From: Crossaster papposus
Lineage: Eukaryota; Echinodermata; Asteroidea; Velatida; Solasteridae
Length of the DNA: 64,000 nt
NCBI GenBank assembly: GCA_037893245.1
Contig: JBAIAA010000441.1
Span: 186,001-250,000, forward strand
Direction: 5' to 3'
A model generated the notes under the pieces. It saw only the letters and a list, made by a program, of their open reading frames with translations. It was not told where the DNA came from and ran no database searches. The position numbers and the translations under genes are program-made. Positions 36,001 through 48,000 of the stretch are shown piece by piece; position 1 is the first letter of the stretch, and each line of letters begins with the position of its first letter.

Positions 36001-39000
36001 TGCGTTGCAGAAGGCAATCCTAAGCCAGTCATGAGGTGGTACAATCCAAAAAATACCATGATTGTCAACAATGGTATGAACGAAGGAAAGTTCCTTATAA
36101 CCAATGAGACTACCGGTGGAGATGGTGTGTTTACTTTTGTGGTCACTAGCACCTTGACCATCAACAACATCGATTCTGATTTGGACTTTGGGACGTATAC
36201 CTGCATCAGCTCAAATGTAATCGGTCAGGAAGACTCACTGAAAATCAATCTCACTGGAACAAGTAAGAAGACATTCGAAGGGAAAACAAACCTCTTCGTA
36301 AAGGTTTATCTAGATTTCGGGTCCAATTCTTCTTTACCATTTGTATGGTCAAAAAGACCCAGAAAAGTATAGAGCTAATTTGGACCCGTATTCCAAGTCT
36401 GTCGGAGCCTGAATTTTTTGTTGTTTTTTTCTCTTCTCTTTCTCTCTATAATTCCGTTACTCATCACAGACAAACCGAATGATTCTAATGTCGTTTTGGG
36501 GGTGCAGATGTTACACTTTTGTTCAACATATGACCATCCTGTCCCAACGATTATGTTAAACAAATCTAAATGTAAGAATAGCCTTTCACTTGGATCATCA
36601 CACAATGGATTTTTAACATGTACAATGTAGGACGACCAGACCCACCTACTGCAGTTGAGATAATTGAGCGAACAGTATCGTCTCTGACTGTGAGGTGGAC
36701 AGCAGGCCTTTATGATGGCGGTGAGGAGCAGTCATTCCGTGTCAGTTACCTCAAGACATCAGAAGACTCGGAGGTCTTCAGTCAAGAGACAGGAGAGGAG
36801 ACAACATCCACAGCAACGGGTCTTGAGGCTTACACACAGTATGAGATCAGGGTGTATGCTAAGAATGCTGTTGGTGAAAACCAGGAGTATGGTAGTGTAA
36901 CAGGATATACACGACGTAAGTATAAAATAAGTTTGTTAATATGTGTCTTGTAAAAACATTTCAGATAAATTTCCCTGACGAAAAATGAACAGTTTAAAAT
37001 TCTGAAAGACAAAAGTAAAAACAAAATTCAAAGATTAAGCTTAAAGGTTAAATAAAAACCCAAACCCTAATTCCAAAACCTAAAATACACACCCCAAAAC
37101 ACTGACCCCAACCCCTCCCCAAAACGTTTACCTCATAACAACCATGTCCATGACCTATAAACAGAACTAAACTAACAAACCTCAACACCCAAACCGCTTG
37201 TACCCCAAACCGCTTGTACCCCAAACCGCTTATACCTCATACCTCGTACCTCGTACCTGTAATGTACTTGTTTATTCAAGTGTGGGTTCTGAAGCAATGA
37301 CGGTCCACGTCGATACATGTACGGGAGCCTTAAAGTGCCATATGTGACATCTCCCTTTTTTTAATACAAAGAGTTGTAAACTGTAAAACTTTAAGTGTCC
37401 AGCTAATGTATATTAGAATGTCTTCTAAACTCTAGCAAAGGAATGAAAGGCAAAGGCTAAAGTTCAAACAAAGTTCAATGTGCGAGTTTGAAATAAAATC
37501 AGGCACTTGTAAAGGAAATTAACTCTGTGTGACTGAGTTGCACATGTGAACTGTTTTGTCGTCTAACTAAACTTAAAGATAAGACTGACTTTAGTATAAG
37601 CAGAAGTAGTTCGCCTATGAGAGGTTTATTACGTTAGAGTGTTCAGTTTATAAGTCCATGTGGATGGGTGGCTTGACGATGCGTCCACTTCTGGTGATGT
37701 AGGGCGGCTTTGCGGGGTTAACACCTTGGTTTGCTGGTTCTGGCTTCACGACAGGTTTTGAGGTCTGACGAGGGGTGGTTGTCTCAGGCATTAACGGAGG
37801 GTCTGGGTCTGGGTCTGGGACAACTGCTGGTAGGGGATGCTTGTTGACTATCTTCGGCATGAGAGCCTGTGGTTGACGTCTGGGGCCATGTACTACTGGC
37901 TTTGCGGATGGATCTATCTTCAAGGAATATTTTCCTGGTAGGGTACCGGTGGTCATCTTTAGCTCAGGGTACTGCTCGAGCCCATAGACTCTGTCTATGA
38001 GTCTAAGTTGCTTGCTGGCATCTCCGCTGAGGAGTAGTGGCTTTTGATCAGCCTGTACTATGTAGTATGGCACATCAATGCACACATTTTTGTGGCATGT
38101 AGGCAACGTGATGCGCCCTTCTACCTTCAGCTTGTTGCTTGAGTAGGACTCAAACTTGTGGCCACTTGGGCACAGCTCTTTGGTGTCCCCGAGTGTTTGG
38201 TAGATGTGGAGAGGCATTATGGATTGCGCTGCTCCAGTGTCAATCTGCACCTCGACCTGTTTGTTGTTGATCCAAACTTTCTCATACCATTCGCTTGACG
38301 CAGACTTGTCCTCCAATGCACTGACAAGATGGGTATATTCTTCTTCTGAAGAAAAGTCATCACTTTCAGATGTGCCTGGGGCTGTGGCATTTTCCATCCT
38401 GTGTGCTTCAAGTCGTTTTCTGCACACCGATGCAAAATGATTTGGCCTTTTGCAGAAGTCGCATGTTTGGTTCTTTGCGGGACACTTCTTGTGGTCTGCC
38501 TCATACCCGCATTTTGGGCACTTTTTCACAGTGCTCGGTTTTAGCTCAGCTCTGCTGAACTTTCTCGGGTTGAAACTGCCTCTTTGATGGTGTGGCTTGT
38601 GCTGGGGGTGTGACTTGGTGCGACTGGTTTTTTGGGAGCGATGTGCTGACCTAATGGCATTGACTTTGCGATCTTCGCCTTTGCTGATTTCTTTCAAGCT
38701 CTCTTGAGATGTCTCGTAGTTTTGACCAATTTTGATGGCCACAGCCAGTGTCAGCTCGTCTCCTTTCTCCAGGCATTTCTCTTGGACTGCATGATTGAAT
38801 GCGCGGAGAACTACTGCATCTCGAATCATGCGCTCTTCGTCATCGTATCCACAGTCCTTGACTAGCAACCGCAGGTCAGTGACAAAGCTATCAAATTTCT
38901 CCCCTTCAATTTGCTTTCGCCGGTTGAAGTTAATGGTGGCACGGATCTCATTTTTTCTTGGAGCCACATATTTGTCAAACTTGGCATAAACTGCCTCCAG

Positions 39001-42000
39001 CTCGTCGCATTCATCTGGTGTGCCCCACTGGAAGGTTGTGTAGATTTCCCTTCCTTTATCTCCAACATAGGTCATTAGGTAGTTGACCCGTTCAACCTCT
39101 GACTTTTGAGCTAGGGGTCCCTTGAATGTGAATGTGCAATGCTGTTTGAATCTCTTCCATTCTTTAGGCAAATCAGGTGCTGACCAGTTCATACCGGGTT
39201 TTTCTGTTGACTTTGACATGTCTGCTGCCGGCCTTCGTAGTTTTTATTTTCGGCCTCGAGGTAAGTAGTGTACGATTTTGCAGAGCAAACTCGAATATGC
39301 AGTCTAGCAGTTATCTCTTTACAACAAAGCTATTATTGCTTTGGATACTCTGTTTCAGTTCCTTTTTTTACTTCGAAACAGTCTTACGAAGGATCGTTGC
39401 ACTGTAAACGATGTGGTGATAGTTTATCACGGAACTGATTCAGCTACGCTACTTCGATGCTTGAAGTTCGACGTTTTATTGTGAGTTTGAACAACAGTTT
39501 GTGTAGGTTACTCACTCATTGGACGTCTTTTCAGACGTTTCCTGTCTGCTAGCCAAGTTCTGGTTGATTGCTTTCCCCGTTTTTACTGAGTTTTGGGGTC
39601 CAAAACTTCTGACACCATGTAATGTACTTGTTTATTCAAGTGTGGGTTCTGAAGCAATGACGGTCCACGTGGATACATGTACGGGAGCCTTAAAGTGCCA
39701 TATGTGACAGTACCTAAAAACCTAAAAACCTAAAAACCTAAAAACCTAAAAACCTAAAAACCTAAAAACCTAAAAACCTAAAAACCTAAAAACCTAAAAA
39801 CCTAAAAACCTAAAAACCTAAAAACCTAAAACCATACATCGTCATCTTCAAAATCCAACACCTCAAAACACACAAATCACAAAACCAAAATTAAATTATC
39901 CTCACACACAAACTATTGCATAAACGACAAAATATCAAAATTTAGAAAATGTGGGATACTTACAAGGACCTGATTTGCATATTTAATTACCGTGTTAATT
40001 AGACCACTAACGGACTTTAATCCAAACACTAACTATGCAAACACTACGCAAAATTGCCTAATTTAAGAGGTTTTCAATTATCTGATCTGACCCCAAAAAT
40101 GGGAATATATAGGGAGGACTTGTGCTTTCCAAAATTACGCAAAATCCCAAAATGGACCACCCCTTCATATTTTGACTTTGAAAGGCCATATCTCCGAATC
40201 ACATTGTGCGACTTTACTCTCATTTCGTGGTGACAGGTCATATGTATGACTAGGCCTTAATAGGAATCCTGGATTTTTGTCACACTGCACCATTAATGAT
40301 TAATCACCACCCTCTGCTTTCACTGTACATATACCCTTGTATAAACCTTGTATGATGATGCCCCTCTCCGTTGCATCTGATAAGTAGCTGTAGCTACGAA
40401 AGCTTATGCACACTTTTACAAGTAGTTAGTCTCTGAGAAGTGCCACCTTACTTTTATATTCTCTATTTCGCCAGACTGACACAGGTGCCCACCATTTTTT
40501 GCCTAAATAATGTATGTTTTTCTCTGTTTTTTTTCTTGTAGCTAAACCTCCAGACCCAGACTCAGGTGTGTTAAATTTGAACATCTACATATATAAATAA
40601 ACACATAGAAATTTCACGAAGATTTAACATGTTGTATCTATATAGGATTTGTTTAAATCCCTGGCTAATTCGTCAACAGTTTAGGCTTAAGGCGCTTAGG
40701 CTCCAACTGCGGGTACATGTACTCTAGCCACATTCTGGAGCCAATTTCATAGAGCTGCTTAAGCATAAAAATTGCTTAAGCACAAAACATTCTTGCTTAG
40801 TAAAACCAGCTTTACCAGCGGCAACTCCATGTGATGTATATTATTTGTGATTGGTATTTAGCTGTTGTTAGCTTAGCATATTAACAGTCACATGGAATTT
40901 TAGCTTCTAACCTGATTTACTAAGCAAGGGTTTTTGTGCTTAAGCAAAATTTTGTGCTTAAGCAGCTCTATGAAATTGGCCCTGTGCTTGTTGTGCTTCA
41001 GTAACATTCAATCCGTGGTTATATGAATCTAAAAGTTTTACTATTTCCGTTTGCTTTTTTTTTTTTATTTGCTTTTCCGTTAATTTGGAAGTCGAAGCCA
41101 AAGACAAGGCAAATAGTTTTTGAAAACCTTCGTAATTCGTTAGCAACAGCTGGCCAAGTGAAGGCAGTAGAACCGTGGTGTCTTTTCTATTCTTATCCAA
41201 GAATTGAAGATTTTTTTTTTTTTAATTATTTATTTACGAGCCCTTTTTGAATATCCAATTATCAGGGATTACTGTCGAGTTCAACAAGGCAGATGGAACT
41301 GTGAAAGTTGGAGGATTGAACGGGGATGGATGCATCCAGCTGGAGGTCTTATACCAAGGCAACGCTACCTGGTATCAGTGTGGAGAGTGTATTGTGTCTG
41401 ATAAGACAGTGACACTCTCTGATCATTGCCCGACGCCACGAAAGCGAAGGAGACGAGCTGTAGGAGACATTGAAGACGTCCGAGCCAAGCTTTGTATTGA
41501 TGGTGTGTGCAGTCAACCAGCGGATGTCAAAGAAGGTAGCAATTTACATTGCCAATTTGTATTCATGAAAAATTAATTTTTCTTGTCATAAAAACATATA
41601 TATGTGGTACGATGTGCGTCGATTCGGTAACTCATAATCCAGCTTAAACAATTGAGGGCCGTGTTCTGGCCACGGTCAGAGGTCAGGTGGTCAGAGCGTT
41701 GAATTATGTGGTTAATTCTAAAGGTTGTGGGTTCGAGCCAAGCCTGGAGTTATGGCGCATGTGCCTGGTGCGCCCTTGGGTGAGGCACTTCTTATACTCA
41801 TTTCTTCTTTCCACCCAGTAAATGGGTACCCGAGAGACAGATTTGAGGCTTATTTTAGCTGCTTTATGTCTAAATGGCAGCATCGAGTTGTATACTTGAT
41901 CATTGGCCCAATTTAAGATATGCAAATAGCCGTACAAAATGTTGAGGTTTCCATAGGTTTGTGCACAAACATGGATGCGCCCAGCTCGCATCACTTTGTA

Positions 42001-45000
42001 CATCAAGCTTGCTCTCTAGTAATTGTATATAGCTCTAAGTTTAAGGTACATTTGTTTGTTTTGCATTGAAAGCTCAATCTGCTCAACCTGGTGGGGCCAA
42101 TGTAGGTGTCATTATTGGTGCCATCGTTGGCATTGTCGGGCTTATTGTCATCGTCGTTGCCATTGCATACTATGCGAAGAAGAGGTATAGAAATCATAGA
42201 AAAGGTAAGATTAAGAAATGTAAAGCCTGTTTTTTTATAGAACATTACCGTATATCATTTTGGCTGTATTTTGATTTCTCCCGAAATGTCATTAAACTCA
42301 AATATACGAGATGACCGTATACCAATTGCAACAGAAATAATTTCAACTGTTGTTTAGTCTCATAAATATGTCCTCTTTATAACAAGACTCAAGGATTCCA
42401 AGTGGTAGAAAGTATTGAGAAATACAGAAATTGGTGATGCCACAATTTCCCATTGCCACCCATGTAAACAAAATGTATCTGTTTTTTGCATGTAGTGCAG
42501 GAGCCAGGGGTCATTTATATAACAATAATTGAACCTAACAAACGTGATTGAACCTAACAAACGTGATTGAACCTAACAAACGTGATTGAACCTAACAAAC
42601 GTGATTGAACCCAACAAACGTGATTGAACCCAACAAACGTGATTGAACCCAACAAACGTGATTGAACCCAACAAACGTGATTGAACCCAACAAACGTGAT
42701 TGAACCCAACAAACATGATTGAACCTAACAGACGTGATTGAACCTAACAAACATGATTGAACCTAACTAACGTGATTGAACCTAACAAACATGATTGAAC
42801 CTAACAAACGTGATTGAACCCAACAAACGTGATTGAACCTAACAAACGTGATTGAACCTAACAAACATGATTGAACCCAACAAACATGATTGAACCTAAC
42901 AGACATGATTGAACCTAACAGACATGATTGAACCCAACAAACGTGATTGAACCCAACAAACATGATTGAACCCAACAAACATGATTGAACCTAACAAACA
43001 TGATTGAACCTAACAGACGTGATTGAACCTAACAGACGTGATTGAACCTAACAGACGTGATTGAACCTAATGGACATGATTGAACCTAATGGACATGATT
43101 GAACCTAATGGACGTGATTGAACCTAACAAACAGAGATTGAACCCAACAAACGTGATTGAACCTAACAGACGTGATTGAACCTAACAAACGTGATTGAAC
43201 CTAACAAACGTGATTGAACCTAACAAACATGATTGAACCTAACAAACATGATTGAACCTAACAAACATGATTGAACCTAACAAACATGATTGAACCTAAC
43301 AGACGTGATTGAACCTAACAAACGTGATTGAACCTAACAAACGTGATTGAACCTAACAAACGTGATTGAACCTAACAAACATGATTGAACCTAACAAACA
43401 TGATTGAACCCAACAAACATGATTGAACCTAACAAACAATGATTGAACCTAACAAACAATGATTGAACCCAACAAACAGTGATTGAACCCAACAAACAGT
43501 GATTGAACCCAACAAACGTGATTGAACCTAACAAACATGATTGAACCTAACAAACATGATTGAACCTAATAAACATGATTGAACCTAACAAACATGATTG
43601 AACCTAACAAACATGATTAAACCTAACAAACATGATTGAACCCAACAAACGTGATTGAACCTAACAAACGTGATTGAACCTAACAAACGTGATTGAACCT
43701 AACAAACGTGATTGAACCTAACAAACGTGATTGAACCCAACAAACGTGATTGAACCCAACAAACGTGATTGAACCCAACAAACGTGATTGAACCCAACAA
43801 ACGTGATTGAACCTAACAAACGTGATTGAACCTAACAAACGTGATTGAACCTAACAAACGTGATTGAACCTAACAAACGTGATTGAACCTAACAAACGTG
43901 ATTGAACCTAACAAACGTGATTGAACCTAACAAACGTGATTGAACCCAACAAACGTGATTGAACCTAACAAACATGATTAAACCTAACAAACGTGATTGA
44001 ACCTAACAAACGTGATTGAACCTAACAAACGTGATTGAACCCAACAAACGTGATTGAACCCAACAAACATGATTGAACCCAACAAACGTGATTGAACCTA
44101 ACAAACGTGATTGAACCTAACAGACGTGATTGAACTTAACACACGTGATTGAACCTAACACACGTGATTGAACCTAACACACGTGATTGAACCTAACAAA
44201 CGTGATTGAACCTAACAAACGTGATTGAACCTAACAAACGTGATTGAACCTAACAAACATGATTGAACCTAACAAACATGATTGAACCTAACAAACGTGA
44301 TTGAACCTAACAAACGTGATTGAACCTAACAAACGTGATTGAACCTAACAAACATTGATTGAACCTAACAAACGTGATTGAACCTAACAAACATGATTGA
44401 ACCTAACTAACGTGATTGAACCTAACAAACATGATTGAACCTAACAAACATGATTGAACCTAACAAACATTGATTGAACCCAACAAACGTGATTGAACCT
44501 AACAGACATGATTGAACCTAATGGACGTGATTGAACCCAACAAACGTGATTGAACCTAACAGACGTGATTGAACCTAACAGACGTGATTGAACCTAACAA
44601 ACATGATTGAACCTAACAAACATGATTGAACCTAACAAACATGATTGAACCTAACAAACATGATTGAACCTAACAAACATGATTGAACCTAACAAACGTG
44701 ATTGAACCTAACAGACGTGATTGAACCTAACAGACGTGATTGAACCTAACAGACATGATTGAACCCAACAAACATGATTGAACCTAACAAACATGATTGA
44801 ACCTAACAAACAATGATTGAACCTAACAAACAGAGATTGAACCCAACAGACGTGATTGAACCTAACAAACAGAGATTGAACCTAACAGACGTGATTGAAC
44901 CTAACAGACGTGATTGAACCTAACAAACATGATTGAACCTAACAAACATGATTGAACCTAACAAACATGATTGAACCTAACAAACATGATTGAACCTAAC

Positions 45001-48000
45001 AGACGTGATTGAACCTAACAGACGTGATTGCACCTAACAAACATGATTGAACCTAACAGACGTGATTGAACCTAACAGACGTGATTGCACCTAACAAACA
45101 TGATTGAACCCAACAAACGTGATTGAACCTAACAGACGTGATTGCACCTAACAAACATGATTGAACCTAACAAACATGATTGAACCTAACAGACATGATT
45201 GAACCCAACAAACGTGATTGAACCTAACAAACATGATTGAACCTAACAAACGTGATTGAACCTAACAAACGTGATTGAACCTAACAGACGTGATTGCACC
45301 TAACAAACATGATTGAACCTAACAAACATGATTGAACCTAACAAACATGATTGAACCCAACAAACATGATTGAACCTAACAAACATGATTGAACCTAACA
45401 AACGTGATTGAACCTAACAAACGTGATTGCACCTAACAAACGTGATTGAACCTAACAAACGTGATTGCACCTAACAGACGTGATTGAACCTAACAGACGT
45501 GATTGAACCTAACAGACGTGATTGAACCTAACAGACGTGATTGAACCTAACAGACGTGATTGAACCTAACAGACGTGATTGAACCTAACAAACATGATTG
45601 AACCTAACGGACGTGATTGAACCTAACAAACGTGATTGAACCTAACAAACATGATTGAACCTAACAAACATGATTGAACCTAACAAACATGATTGAACCT
45701 AACAAACATGATTGAACCTAACAAACATGATTGAACCTAACAAACATGATTGAACCTAACAAACATGATTGAACCTAACAAACGTGATTGAACCTAACAA
45801 ACATGATTGAACCTAACAAACATGATTGAACCTAACAAACATGATTGAACCTAACAAACATGATTGAACCTAACAAACATGATTGAACCTAACAAACATG
45901 ATTGAACCTAACAAACGTGATTGAACCCAACAAACGTGATTGAACCCAACAAACGTGATTGAACCCAACAAACGTGATTGAACCCAACAGACGTGATTGA
46001 ACCCAACAGACGTGATTGAACCCAACAGACGTGATTGAACCCAACAAACGTGATTGAACCCAACAGACGTGATTGAACCTAACAGACGTGATTGAACCTA
46101 ACGGACGTGATTGAACCTAACGGACGTGATTGAACCTAACAAACGTGATTGAACCTAACAAACGTGATTGAACCTAACAAACATGATTGAACCTAACAAA
46201 CATGATTGAACCTAACAAACGTGATTGAACCTAACAAACGTGATTGAACCCAACAAACGTGATTGAACCCAACAAACGTGATTGAACCCAACAAACGTGA
46301 TTGAACCCAACAGACGTGATTGAACCCAACAGACGTGATTGAACCCAACAGACGTGATTGAACCCAACAGACGTGATTGAACCTAACAGACGTGATTGAA
46401 CCTAACAGACGTGATTGAACCTAACAAACGAGACCAGCCCTCCGAGACCCGAGACTTTGTTGGGATCAGACCGAGACCTCTAAAAAAGATCTAGGACTGG
46501 CACCTCATTTCCTGTAATTAAAATTGTTGTGATTTTACTTGTTTTGCAGACGAGAGTGAATCCTTGGGTATGAGCATGTAAGTCAATTTACTCCTTTTCC
46601 TTCAGCTGTTATTATGACATTTTCATTTTTGTATCAATGATTGCATTTATTTGGATAACATTTAAAGCGACTACATGTATTTTTCATTTTGTTGGTCGTT
46701 ATATGCAAGTCAGCCATATATATTTCCCTTTGCAGAAAAAACATCTCGCCCGCACCATTAGATACACAATCACCTTACCAAGATATAACAGGTATGATCA
46801 ACGTTTCAATTAAGTTATATGGTATAAGTGCATTAGGGTTCATGGCTTACAAAAATGAAAAGACTTGGGTGAAAAGACAACAAAAGATTGAGAAACTTAA
46901 AAGGATTGACCATCATAAACTATATGTATCCACTAAACAAAAAGTGTTTATACACATTTATTTTTGTACAATAATGATTAACATATATTAGTTTTGTATG
47001 TTTTCCCACAAACATACCAGACTTTAGGCGAATTTATAGCAGTTATTTATTGCATTTACGATACAGAAATCGACGTCATTTCTCAGCCAGCACACCATGA
47101 ACAAGAAAGTGCGACTTATGGTAACGTCTCCATTGCACACAAGGCCTTCCCACGTGATCAGCTGAAGATTATCAAAGAGCTCGGACATGGCGCCTTTGGT
47201 CAGGTGTTTCTAGCTGAAACCTTGGGGATGACACAGGGGTCAAAGGTCACACTGGTTGCTGTCAAGACGCTCAAAGGTTAGTGGTGGTACATGTAGCTTG
47301 TCTAGGAGCTTGGACATGGCGCCGTTGGTCAGATAAAACACATAAAAATATATATTTTAAACACATAGAAATATGACATAAGTGAATATCATGACACCGG
47401 ATTATAATGTCGAAGAAACAGGAGTAAAATATATTGCTTAGAGCTGGGTTTACTGTTTTCTATGGGATTCATAAAATGCAGATAAAGACAAGAAACACTA
47501 TTACCATGTCAATAGTCGGCTGTTTATGTGGGTTTTTTTAGCTCTATATTATAACAAACATAGAATTAAAACAATCTACTGAATGTTATGCAGAGGGAGC
47601 CAGTCAGAATGACAAAGCCGACTTGATGAGGGAGCTAGACCTGATGAAGAAGTTACCTGACCATTGTAATCTAGTCAGGCTCCTAGGATTCTGCGTCAAA
47701 GAAGGTATAAGCCATAGAGCTATATTAAATTACTAGAGCGCTAACTCTTCGTTCTTAAGCGCGGAGATACTTTGAATCCATTCTGCGCGCAGACATTTTG
47801 AATTCACGTGCGTGTTGTAGAACATAAGAAAAATAGATGGATTTAATTTCGAATATGTACTCTAAATGCAACGCGTGTGCGAGTAGAAACGACGCAAACA
47901 ACTTCACGCCCGTCATGTCAGTTTTAAAAAAAGTCACGGCAAAATCAACTGCAGCGTGCGGATACGCACGCGCATTTGCAATGTTCGGCGCTCATTTGCT

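Larger units (their letters stand above)
37258..39709 (-). mobile_element. Non-autonomous LTR retrotransposon, gag-protease only
   Basis: A complete 2452-base element: two 92-base LTRs, 5-base target duplication GTACC (37253-37257 and 39710-39714), a primer-binding site next to the 39618 LTR (TGGTGTCAGAAGT on the element strand, matching the 3-prime end of a Leu tRNA as I recall it) and a purine tract. Its single open frame covers gag, zinc knuckle and protease, and lacks reverse transcriptase, RNase H and integrase. It lies antisense in RTK-A intron 9. One LTR mismatch indicates recent insertion. Confidence 0.92.

Noticed and set aside
38204..38440. Plus-strand open frames over the retroelement
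   Set aside because: Antisense shadows of the 523-residue gag-protease frame.
39712..39830. Interstitial telomere repeat
   Set aside because: Unit CCTAAAAA does not match TTAGGG-type or other animal telomere units; simple microsatellite.
42763..42978. Open frame on the minus strand inside the 19-bp minisatellite (and similar frames at 26355-26807, 55622-56251, 56273-56815)
   Set aside because: Purely a product of tandem repeats without stops; no unique sequence, start context or splice signals.
42528..46430. CRISPR-like array
   Set aside because: Units adjoin with no unique spacers, and the DNA is a eukaryotic intron.
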